A stretch of DNA of 34,602 nucleotides from positions 1 through 34,602 of the forward strand of contig CALBVR010000255.1 in NCBI GenBank assembly GCA_937969565.1, given 5' to 3'. The DNA comes from an uncultured Acidimicrobiales bacterium. GTDB taxonomy: Bacteria > Actinomycetota > Acidimicrobiia > Acidimicrobiales > SHLQ01. The position numbers were made by a program, and so were the translations under genes. The stretch's first letter is position 1, and the number at the start of each line of letters is the position of its first letter. Positions 8,119-15,647 of this stretch are shown piece after piece. Under the pieces are notes generated by a model, which saw only the letters and a program-made list of their open reading frames with translations, was not told the origin of the DNA and did not search any database.

Positions 8119-9462
8119 TCAGCAGGAGGAGTCGAGGGTGGTGAGGTCGAAGGGCGTGTACTTCGGTGTGACGCCGAACTGCGCGTTGTTGACCACGAGG
8201 TGACCATCCAACGCCGCGACGGTGGAGGCACCGGCGAGCTCACTCGCACCGATCCGGCCCTGGCTGGTACCCGAGGTGCGAGCCGCGTTCAGATCCGTGA
8301 CCCACACCCCTTCCGTCCCGGTGATCGACGAGATCTCCACCCCGTACAACCGGTTGCCACACAAGACCAGGCCATCACGACCTGCCGTCGCCGCACCCGA
8401 GATCGACACGACCGACACGGCACCGGACGACCGGTCGAAACGCAGCAGCTCGCCTTGTTCCATGTACGCCACCAACACGACGGCCCCATCCGCAACGACA
8501 CCATTGCCATGTTGCGTCCGGTTGGTGTCGACCTGGCCCGAGTAGTCGACCCACAGCTCTGCCGATGACCCGCCTGCCGCAATCCGATACAAGCGAGCCG
8601 CTCCGGTGTCGGTCACGTACGCCGTGCCATCAGGAGCGACACCGATGTCGTTGATGAGCGAACCGCCGGCAACCGGAACCGGGATCGACGCAACGAGCGA
8701 TCCCGACGCGAGGTTCAACACGTCGACGCGACCGTCGACTCCCGACACCACATAGAGCCGGTTGCGGGATGCATCGACGGCGAGACCGAACGCCGTCGCC
8801 CGCCCCGCGGCCGAACCGCTGTTGAACAACGCCCAACCCCCGGTCGGTGTGCCGGCCCAAACGTTGCCGTTGTTGAGCTCGCCGACAAAGAGTCGGCCCG
8901 TGGCCGGATCCGATGCGACGCCCTCCGTGGACGAGACCTCCGCCGGAAGATCGATACGGCTCGGGAACGAGGCCGGAGCCTGCGTCGTGGTGCTGGTCGT
9001 CGAGGTCGTTGACGACGTCGTGGTGGTGGTGGTCGAGGTGGACGTGGTCACCGCGGTCGTCGACGAGGCGTCAGTTGTCGACGTCGCCGCGCCGGTCGTC
9101 GGAGTCGTGGAGGAGTTTGCTGTGTCTTCCGGAGCCGCGGTCGACGAAGAGGCCGACGCTGCTGCTTCGGTCGTTTCGGACGACGTCGCCGTCGTACCAT
9201 CGCCGGCGTCGGTGGTGGTCGACGAGTCCGAAACCGATGGCACCGACGTCGAAGGAGCGGTCGCAACATCCGTTCCGTCGCCCGAGCCAACGTTCGCTCC
9301 GGTTGACGCCGTCGGCTCCGCCAACTGGCGGGCGTCGTCCTCCGGTGTCGTCGAGGTCGGGATGTTCTCGGTGGCCAACTCGTCGCCGTCAGAGGTACAT
9401 CCACCCAGAACGCAGATCAACGAGACGAGCCCGTACGACCCGAGGCGGCGCAGGACAGACAT
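8119..9462 (-). CDS. Thr/Ser-rich lipoprotein with beta-propeller (SMP-30/NHL-like) domain
   Basis: 447 aa. The N-terminus has a basic start, a hydrophobic segment (YGLVSLICVLGGC) and a lipobox ending LGGC at Cys22, so it should be a membrane-anchored exported lipoprotein. Residues ~23-165 are a low-complexity Thr/Ser/Ala linker with long (STTT)n runs. Residues ~165-447 show repeated blade-like motifs such as GVASDPATGRLFVGELNNGN, AFGLAVDASRNRLYVVSG, DIGVAPDGTAYVTDTGAARL and HGNGVVADGAVVLVAY, typical of SMP-30/gluconolactonase or NHL propellers. No catalytic residues can be assigned. A TACGCT hexamer 8 nt before the ATG suggests a leaderless promoter. Divergent from the diguanylate cyclase gene. 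Confidence 0.85.
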   Translation of the reverse strand: MSVLRRLGSYGLVSLICVLGGCTSDGDELATENIPTSTTPEDDARQLAEPTASTGANVGSGDGTDVATAPSTSVPSVSDSSTTTDAGDGTTATSSETTEAAASASSSTAAPEDTANSSTTPTTGAATSTTDASSTTAVTTSTSTTTTTTSSTTSTTSTTTQAPASFPSRIDLPAEVSSTEGVASDPATGRLFVGELNNGNVWAGTPTGGWALFNSGSAAGRATAFGLAVDASRNRLYVVSGVDGRVDVLNLASGSLVASIPVPVAGGSLINDIGVAPDGTAYVTDTGAARLYRIAAGGSSAELWVDYSGQVDTNRTQHGNGVVADGAVVLVAYMEQGELLRFDRSSGAVSVVSISGAATAGRDGLVLCGNRLYGVEISSITGTEGVWVTDLNAARTSGTSQGRIGASELAGASTVAALDGHLVVNNAQFGVTPKYTPFDLTTLDSSC

Positions 9463-9470
9463 GTACAGTC

Positions 9471-9476
9471 AGCGTA
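9471..9476 (-). promoter_or_regulatory. -10 element TACGCT before the lipoprotein gene
   Basis: On the minus strand TACGCT lies 8 nt before the ATG at 9462, with no Shine-Dalgarno sequence between them, consistent with a leaderless or nearly leaderless mRNA. Confidence 0.4.
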
Positions 9477-9524
9477 CTCGGGTCGGCTTGGCGGCTGGCC
9501 GCGGTGGGTGGTCCCCGGGTGTTC

Positions 9525-9530
9525 AGGAGG
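9525..9530 (+). promoter_or_regulatory. Ribosome binding site AGGAGG for the diguanylate cyclase
   Basis: A perfect AGGAGG lies 9 nt before GTG 9540. It decides the start of an otherwise open frame that extends far upstream, and contrasts with the many genes here that have no Shine-Dalgarno sequence. Confidence 0.75.
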
Positions 9531-9539
9531 TTGAAGCAA

Positions 9540-11126
9540 GTGGGTGCGGTCGAAGAACTCATCGCACTCGCGCGATCCGTGTCAGGCGGACCGGATCCAT
9601 CTGCTGCGCTCGAGCAGATCGACGCTGCGATCGCCGAGTCGACCTCGCAGCTCGACACCGGACGTCTGCAAATGGCCCGCTCGCTTGCGTTGCAATGCTC
9701 CCCGGATCCAAACGATGCGGCAAACGCCATGCTCGAGGCGGTCCAGACGCTCCGTCTCACCGACGAACACGCCACCCGCGCCTACGCAGCAGCGGCCGGA
9801 GCGGTCACCTTCCACCGTGCCGGAGACATCGACCGCTCACTCGAGCTGATGGTCGATGCGATGATGCAACTCGATTCGGCCGAGCCGACAGCGCCCGATG
9901 CACTATCCGCCACGAACGCGTTGGCACAGCAGTTCGCAGCAATGTCCTCGTTCGATCGAGCGGCCGAACTGGCCCGTGCGGCATTCCTGCAATCGACCGA
10001 TCTCCCCCCGATCGTCCGAGCGCACTACGCCATCTCGCTCGGCTACTGCTCCGTCGAAGCCCTTCGAGCCCTCCCGGCTGATGAGCGGACATCCGGCAAC
10101 GACCTCGTCCGCTCGACGCTCACTGCTGCGTCATGGCTCGAAACCCACCCGAGCGTTCCGAGTGACGGACTTCTGGCCGCCGCCTACCGGGCCGAGATTG
10201 CGCTGCTCCTCGACGACCCCTCGACAGCGGAGGGCGTGGGTGGTCGCCTGAACCACGACTCCGCAGAAGATCACCCGATCTACGACGGGATGGGGCTCCG
10301 TCTCACGGCCTACCACCGACTCGTCCGCGCCGAATACGCCGCTCGATGGGGCGCACCTGTGGCGGCTCGCCAATTGTTGGAGCAGTGCGTTCCGGAGCTG
10401 CAACAGGTCGGTGATGAACTCCGGCTGATCCGTGCCCTCGAAGCCCGGGTCGACCTGCGTCGTACGATCGGAGACCTGGCAGGAGCCACGGACGACGCGC
10501 TGGCACTGGCCAACCAGGTGAAGGAGTGGCGGGCCCGTCAGGATCGTCGACTCGCCGGACAGGTCAGCCAACGCGCCGACCTCGAACTCACTCGAGCAAG
10601 GCTGTTGAGCGATGCCGATCGGCTCGCACGGGAAGCAGCCGTCGACGAGGTCACCGGCGTCGGCAACCGACGATGGTTCGAACTTCAGATCGACGAACTC
10701 TCCAGAAGTGCCGGTCCCGTGGCTGCGGTCATGTTGGACCTCGACAACTTCAAGGAGATCAATGACCACTACGGCCATCCGGTGGGTGACGCCATCCTCC
10801 GACAGGTCGGCGAGCTGCTCCGACACCGGGTCAGGAAGACCGACGTCATCGCACGGTACGGGGGCGACGAGTTCGTGATCCTGCTGTCCGACGTCGATAC
10901 GGACCAGGCCGCTGAGCTTGCCCACCGCATTCACGACGGACTCAGCTCCACCGATTGGACGACGTTCGGTTCACGCAAAGCCGTTTCCGTCAGTCTTGGC
11001 GTGGCCCACGGGCCGTCCCGCTCAGTCCGCGACCTGGTCCGGGTGGCAGACGGCGCGCTCTACGAGGCAAAGGGTCTCGGCCGGGACCGCGTCCAGATCG
11101 CATCCCCTTCTCCGCTGTCCGACTGA
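9540..11126 (+). CDS. Diguanylate cyclase (GGDEF) with N-terminal TPR-like helical region
   Basis: 528 aa. The C-terminal ~165 residues are a full GGDEF domain: DEVTGVGNRRWFE, then AAVMLDLDNFKEINDHYGHP, and the signature RYGGDEFVILLSD with GGDEF at 441-445. An inhibitory I-site RKTD (432-435) stands five residues before it, so both catalysis and product inhibition look intact. The preceding ~360 residues are Ala/Leu-rich helical repeats (for example ELARAAFLQSTDLPPIVRAH) like TPRs, with no membrane span, so the enzyme is probably cytoplasmic and senses through protein contacts. A coiled-coil-like stretch (KEWRARQDRRLAGQVSQR) links the two. Product would be cyclic di-GMP. No EAL or HD-GYP partner is in the window. 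Confidence 0.9.
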   Translation: MGAVEELIALARSVSGGPDPSAALEQIDAAIAESTSQLDTGRLQMARSLALQCSPDPNDAANAMLEAVQTLRLTDEHATRAYAAAAGAVTFHRAGDIDRSLELMVDAMMQLDSAEPTAPDALSATNALAQQFAAMSSFDRAAELARAAFLQSTDLPPIVRAHYAISLGYCSVEALRALPADERTSGNDLVRSTLTAASWLETHPSVPSDGLLAAAYRAEIALLLDDPSTAEGVGGRLNHDSAEDHPIYDGMGLRLTAYHRLVRAEYAARWGAPVAARQLLEQCVPELQQVGDELRLIRALEARVDLRRTIGDLAGATDDALALANQVKEWRARQDRRLAGQVSQRADLELTRARLLSDADRLAREAAVDEVTGVGNRRWFELQIDELSRSAGPVAAVMLDLDNFKEINDHYGHPVGDAILRQVGELLRHRVRKTDVIARYGGDEFVILLSDVDTDQAAELAHRIHDGLSSTDWTTFGSRKAVSVSLGVAHGPSRSVRDLVRVADGALYEAKGLGRDRVQIASPSPLSD

Positions 11127-11144
11127 CCGACTACCGTTCCCGAC

Positions 11145-11810
11145 GTGGGGGACGATGAGCTCGATGACATGACGGAGTCGATGCACGACGCGATGAGCCT
11201 CGACGGCGACGTCGACCGATTGCGCCGCTTCTACGACGACTGGGCCGACGGCTACGACGCAGACGTCGGCAGCCACGGATACGGGATGCCGGACATGGTG
11301 GCCTCGACACTGGCCGACGCCGTCGACGTTCTGGGCTGGGGTGGCGATCGGACTGCGATCGCCATCGTCGACGCCGGCTGTGGCACGGGCCTCGTGGGCG
11401 AGGCGCTGCACTCCGCCGGATGGACGAATCTTCGGGGCGTCGATCTCTCGGAGGAGATGGCCGAGAAAGCGGCCGCCCGCGGCGTGTATCGCGCCGTCGA
11501 AGGCGGCGTCGATCTCACCAGCTCCGCCGCCGACCATCTTCGAGGTTCCGCCGACGCCGTGACCGTCGGCGGCGTCTTCACCGTCGGCCACGTTCCTCCC
11601 ACCGCGCTCGTCTCGATGGCGAGCCTCGCCCGCAGCGGCGGCATTCTGACAGTGAGCACCCGAGACGCCTACCACCGCGAGACGGACTGGCACGGTGTGG
11701 TCGCCGAACTCGAATCGAGCGGCCAGCTCCAGCGGCTGGTGCACACGGCCAACGAGCCGTACACGATGGACTCAACCGGCGACTACTGGGCTTGGCAGGT
11801 CAACCACTGA
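11145..11810 (+). CDS. SAM-dependent methyltransferase (Williams-Beuren/WBSCR27-like)
   Basis: 221 aa from GTG 11145; an in-frame ATG at 11169 (MTESMHD) is an alternative. Residues ~25-45 read RLRRFYDDWADGYDADV, the entry helix common in this group, then motif I IVDAGCGTGLVGEALHSAG, then LRGVDLSEEMAEKAAARGVY, and motif III around SGGILTVSTRDAYHRETDW. TACCGT 7 nt before the GTG resembles a leaderless -10 and favours the longer form. Its stop overlaps the next start (TGATG), so it is translationally coupled to the DUF1905 gene. Substrate unknown. Confidence 0.85.
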   Translation: MGDDELDDMTESMHDAMSLDGDVDRLRRFYDDWADGYDADVGSHGYGMPDMVASTLADAVDVLGWGGDRTAIAIVDAGCGTGLVGEALHSAGWTNLRGVDLSEEMAEKAAARGVYRAVEGGVDLTSSAADHLRGSADAVTVGGVFTVGHVPPTALVSMASLARSGGILTVSTRDAYHRETDWHGVVAELESSGQLQRLVHTANEPYTMDSTGDYWAWQVNH

Positions 11811-12112
11811 TGGATCCCACATTCACCTTCTCATCCGAGCTCGTTCCCTGGAACGACGACAAAGCCTCGTGGGTGTTCGCCCAACTTCCCGAAGAGGACG
11901 CAGAGGAAATTCGGGACATCGTGCCGGACCGGAACGGCTTTGGTTCGATCAAGGTGCGGGCCAGGATCGCCGGCACCGAGTGGGCGACGTCCATCTTCCC
12001 GGACTCGTCGACCAACTCGTTCGTACTGCCGATCAAGAAGCCGGTACGCAAGGCCACCGGTGTCGACGTGGGCGATGTCGTCGAGATCGAGCTCGACATC
12101 CTCATCACCTGA
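11810..12112 (+). CDS. DUF1905 family protein
   Basis: 100 aa. The ATG shares its first base with the stop of the methyltransferase gene. The sequence FTFSSELVPWNDDKASWVFA, then GFGSIKVRARIAGTEWATSI, and FVLPIKKPVRKATGVDVGD followed by VVEIELDI is the small beta-barrel fold of DUF1905, found alone or fused to YdeI/OmpD-associated domains. Function unknown. It converges on the MFS gene with 2 nt between the stops. Confidence 0.85.
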   Translation: MDPTFTFSSELVPWNDDKASWVFAQLPEEDAEEIRDIVPDRNGFGSIKVRARIAGTEWATSIFPDSSTNSFVLPIKKPVRKATGVDVGDVVEIELDILIT

Positions 12113-12114
12113 GT

Positions 12115-13482
12115 TCAGGCCGCGCCGGCCTCGGCCAGTTCGTGCTTGAGTCTCGCTTCGTCGTAGCGACTGAACAGAGCCGCAGCGACTGCGTAGAGGA
12201 TGGCGCCACCGACGCCGGTGAGCCGCACGCCCAGGTCGTCTCCAACGTCACGACCGAACTGCAACAGCAGGGCGAACATGACCACACCAAGCGTGGTCGC
12301 CAGCTTCTGCAAGAAGGTGCGGGTGGCGTAGAACATGCCGGCCTGTGCCTCCCCGCCGGTACGGGCGGCATGCTCGGCGATGTCGGCGAGGATCCATTGC
12401 GGCATCACGCTCAGGATCGCGAACGGCAGAGCGAACACGGCGATCGGCAGTGCCGCCTGGAGGAAGGGCAGCTGGTCGAGCAGGCCCATACCGGTGATCG
12501 CGAGGAACACGAAGGCGGCGAGCAGGAACGCGAAGATCGTGAGTCGCTTGCCGCCACCTTGGCGCCGAGCCCACTTCGCCACGAGTGGAAAGAGGCCGGC
12601 CGAAACCACGACCATCAACAGGAGCAGGACGGTGGACACCCACTCGTCCAGTTCCAGAAGCACCGTCACGTAGAAGAGCACGCCGGTTTGGATGATGGCG
12701 AGGCCACCGAAGTAGGCGAAGTCGGCAGCTGCGTAGAAACGGAAGAACGGGTTCCGCAGCACGGTCCGGATCGATGCCCGCAAAGGCATCGTCGACGGTT
12801 CGTTGTGGGCCCAACGGGGTTCGTCGATCTTGACCACTGGGATGAGCATGAATCCCAACGCGATCACGCAAACGACAACGACGGAGACCTGCCACGCCCG
12901 GAAGGTCTCCAACGGACCGTCGAGCGCTGGAGCGATGAAGAAGGTCATCGCAGCGATGACGAGGCCGATGGCCCACGCCATCGAAGTCCACGTGGACAAC
13001 GTGAGACGTTCCTCCGGGTTCGCCCCCAGGTCGGCCACCAGGGCGAAGGCCGGCGTGACGTAGGCCGTGAGACTGACGTAGAGCAGGACTTGGATGCCGA
13101 GCAGCCACACGATGTTCCAGCCGCTCTCGTTTCCGACCGGCGGAACGAACATCAAGATGGTGGCGACGGTGGCGGGCACCATCCCGGCAGCCATGAACGG
13201 AATCCGTCGACCCCGACGATGCGTGCTGCGGTCCGACCACGCGGCGATGAGCGGATCGGTGATCGAGTCGGTCAAACGGCCGGCGGCGGCGATCAAGGCC
13301 ACCACGTTCAGGATGCCAAGCACCGTTGCATCAGTGACCAGCGTGGGGAGGCCCGCAGTGTCGGGCGGAAGGTAGAAGAAGACGAGCAGCGTGTTGAGCA
13401 GGTTCATCAACACCGACATGCCGAGGTAGCCGGCGGCCAGCGCGAGGATCACCGATCGTGGAAGGGGTTCGGCCCGACTCAT
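12115..13482 (-). CDS. MFS sugar:cation symporter, GPH family (MelB-like)
   Basis: 455 aa, about 12 hydrophobic spans. The loop after helix 2 contains GRLTDSITDPLIAAWSDRST, then HRRGRRIPFM, the signature of the GPH/MelB group (D-x-x-x-D-P and the R-x-G-R-R-x-P segment). The central cytoplasmic loop KIDEPRWAHNEPSTMPLRAS leads to RNPFFRFYAAADFAYFGG, and near the end comes PQWILADIAEHAARTGGEA, also typical. It should import a sugar or glycoside with a cation. The start ATG overlaps the stop of the secreted glycosidase gene (ATGA at 13479-13482), which strongly suggests that the enzyme releases and the transporter takes up the same sugar. Confidence 0.9.
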   Translation of the reverse strand: MSRAEPLPRSVILALAAGYLGMSVLMNLLNTLLVFFYLPPDTAGLPTLVTDATVLGILNVVALIAAAGRLTDSITDPLIAAWSDRSTHRRGRRIPFMAAGMVPATVATILMFVPPVGNESGWNIVWLLGIQVLLYVSLTAYVTPAFALVADLGANPEERLTLSTWTSMAWAIGLVIAAMTFFIAPALDGPLETFRAWQVSVVVVCVIALGFMLIPVVKIDEPRWAHNEPSTMPLRASIRTVLRNPFFRFYAAADFAYFGGLAIIQTGVLFYVTVLLELDEWVSTVLLLLMVVVSAGLFPLVAKWARRQGGGKRLTIFAFLLAAFVFLAITGMGLLDQLPFLQAALPIAVFALPFAILSVMPQWILADIAEHAARTGGEAQAGMFYATRTFLQKLATTLGVVMFALLLQFGRDVGDDLGVRLTGVGGAILYAVAAALFSRYDEARLKHELAEAGAA

Positions 13483-15590
13483 CGGTAGTCGACCCGATCG
13501 ACCAGGAGGCCCTCGCTGGTGAACAACTCGATCAGCTCACCGTCATCGTCGAGCTCCGCACCCTCATCCCATTCGATGGCGGCGACGCCCGGGTGCCGGT
13601 CGTTGAACCCGACCAGATCATTGGTCACGACGACGAAACCATCTGGCTGGATGGTGGTGCCCGACGGGAAGGTGAGCAGACCGTCGAGCGAGAAGTCAGC
13701 GAGATCGACGGCCGCAGCTTCGAGGTTGAGTAGTTCGACGAACTCCGGCCCGTCGTCTGCAGGGTTGTAGTGGATCTCGTTGATCACCACGTCGGGTGCC
13801 TCGACGAACTCGACCTGCACCACGACGATGCTGGTCGCGGGCACGAGTGTCGAGAGCGCTCCGTCCTCGATTGTGAATGCCAGATCGCTCGTACGCGTCG
13901 GAGTCGCATCATCCGGCCCCTCACCGGCAAAGACGATCCGTTCCGCTGCCGTGGTGATGAACCGCTCATCGAGGGTCACCGCGATCTCCTGGTCGGCCGT
14001 TCCCTTGTTCAGGAGGTGCACGATGACCGAGCCGGTCTCCGCGTGGATGGAAGGCCACACCTCGATGTTTCCCTGACGCGGCGGGGACTCGAGGAGCTGC
14101 GCAGTGTCCATGGTGTCGGCAAACAGTTGCGCGGCCATTCCGTTGGGCGTGAGTGCGTTGAGATCGTCGTTGAAGAACACGTTCGAGTCGTCGCCGATGA
14201 AGTCCTCTCCGGACCAGGGCGTATGCGTGGTCCAGAGCAGCGACGCGACGACGTTCGGCGTCGAGTGCTGGTGGACCAGCATCTCGAAGAGCGCCAGGGC
14301 CTTCGTCGTCGTGATCGCATCGCCGTTCAGCCAACGCTGTCCCAGGCTGTTGGTCTCCGTGACCAGGATGGGAGTGTCCGGCACCGCTGACTCGGCAACG
14401 AGGCGTTGCATGTTCGTGATGTTCGGAACCGGGTCGTCGAGCGAACGACGCCAATCATCATGGTCATCAAAGTGCAGGTACTGATGCACACCGGCGAAGT
14501 CCATCTCGCCCTCGATCGTCGCGAAGACCTCGTCGCTGTATGGCGACAGCCCGATGAGACCCGGGCCGATGGAGATGGAGGGATCGACGGCTCGCATCGC
14601 AGCCGCGAAGTCCAGGTACAGCGCGCTGTACTCAGACGATGTGAGGACGGCATCGGACGGATGGTCGGCCTCATTGCCGATCTGCCAGTGATCCACCTCC
14701 AACCCATTGTCCATGGCGTAGCGAACCCACTCGACCGCCGTCTCCCGGAGGATCTCGTAGGACGGTCCGTTCGCGTATTCATGAGCGGCTGCATTCACGA
14801 CCACAACCGTTGCGGCATCGAGTTGGACACTCATGTCGATGAACTCGTCGAAGTCCATGGCGTCGATGAGTGCGCCGTCGGGTCCGACCGCCCAGGACCA
14901 GTCCCGATTGCCGGGTGTTTGCAATCCGGGCGTCTCGTGTTGAGACGCGATTCGAGGCTGGAGCTCCTGATTCCATGGCGGGGTGTTCCACAGATAGTTG
15001 TCGGACAGATGGCCGAAGGGGAACCGCAGGATCTGGGCACCCAGGTCGTCAATCGCCTCGACGTTCGAACGCGTTCGAGGGCGGTGGATGTCCGAGTCGA
15101 GCAGCCAGTTGAGCCCGAGGCCAAGTCCAATGACTTCGTCGGGTCGGGGCACGAAGCGGGTCGGATCGACGGTCACGTCAATCCGTGGCGGCGTGTTCGG
15201 CACGGCGGCGCACGGCGCATGCTGGGAGAGCGTTCCGTCCGGTGACTTCGCCGCCACCCGGAAGTCGAAGTGGTCGAGCTCGGGAAGGTCGGTTGCGAGG
15301 TGCTCGGTGTCCGGCGCGAGCGGGGCGCCGTCCCAGGTGAAGTCATGGCCGTTGCGCGACTTCTCGACGACGTACTTCTCCACGTTCGCTCCGTCGTGGT
15401 TCCACGTGACGAACGCTGTCGGTGCGAACGGCGTGCGATCGACGACGCAGTCGACGGGACTGGTCGGCGGATTCGCATCGTCGGCGGAGACGGGCGAGGT
15501 CTCCAGCACGATCTGGACGACGAGCGCGAGGACGAGGCATGCGCCGATCACTGCCAGGACACGGCTGCGCGCCGCGGTCTGTGCCGCCAT
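13479..15590 (-). CDS. Secreted glycoside hydrolase (clan GH-A-like) with C-terminal lamin-tail domain
   Basis: 703 aa from ATG 15590, chosen because GGAGGG stands 5 nt before it (an ATG at 15611 is in frame). Residues ~9-38 are a signal/anchor segment (VLAVIGACLVLALVVQIVL). Residues ~45-130 look like a fibronectin type III module (APTAFVTWNHDGANVEKYVV). Residues ~150-440 resemble an alpha-L-arabinofuranosidase-like TIM barrel: HWQIGNEADHPSDAV supplies a likely acid/base Glu307 in the NE motif, and TPILVTETNSLGQRW a likely nucleophile Glu412, with FAGVHQYLHFDDHDDW between. A beta-sandwich follows, and the last ~110 residues (VVINEIHYNPADDGPEFVEL) form a lamin-tail (LTD) domain. Substrate is probably a plant or algal polysaccharide, but the GH family is uncertain. 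It sits in one minus-strand unit with a thioredoxin-like lipoprotein and a GPH symporter. Confidence 0.8.
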   Translation of the reverse strand: MAAQTAARSRVLAVIGACLVLALVVQIVLETSPVSADDANPPTSPVDCVVDRTPFAPTAFVTWNHDGANVEKYVVEKSRNGHDFTWDGAPLAPDTEHLATDLPELDHFDFRVAAKSPDGTLSQHAPCAAVPNTPPRIDVTVDPTRFVPRPDEVIGLGLGLNWLLDSDIHRPRTRSNVEAIDDLGAQILRFPFGHLSDNYLWNTPPWNQELQPRIASQHETPGLQTPGNRDWSWAVGPDGALIDAMDFDEFIDMSVQLDAATVVVVNAAAHEYANGPSYEILRETAVEWVRYAMDNGLEVDHWQIGNEADHPSDAVLTSSEYSALYLDFAAAMRAVDPSISIGPGLIGLSPYSDEVFATIEGEMDFAGVHQYLHFDDHDDWRRSLDDPVPNITNMQRLVAESAVPDTPILVTETNSLGQRWLNGDAITTTKALALFEMLVHQHSTPNVVASLLWTTHTPWSGEDFIGDDSNVFFNDDLNALTPNGMAAQLFADTMDTAQLLESPPRQGNIEVWPSIHAETGSVIVHLLNKGTADQEIAVTLDERFITTAAERIVFAGEGPDDATPTRTSDLAFTIEDGALSTLVPATSIVVVQVEFVEAPDVVINEIHYNPADDGPEFVELLNLEAAAVDLADFSLDGLLTFPSGTTIQPDGFVVVTNDLVGFNDRHPGVAAIEWDEGAELDDDGELIELFTSEGLLVDRVDYR

Positions 15591-15595
15591 GCTGT

Positions 15596-15601
15596 CCCTC
15601 C
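15596..15601 (-). promoter_or_regulatory. Ribosome binding site GGAGGG for the glycoside hydrolase
   Basis: GGAGGG on the minus strand, 5 nt before ATG 15590. It selects this start over the in-frame ATG at 15611 and gives a cleaner signal peptide. Confidence 0.65.
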
Positions 15602-15647
15602 ATCCAACCAACGCGGCCCACCGAGGGCTCGACTCTAGCTCGCGCGA

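Noticed and set aside
8762-10081. Val-rich plus-strand frame opposite the lipoprotein
   Set aside because: It is the complement of the (STTT)n linker; Val runs come from reverse-reading of ACC/ACG codons.
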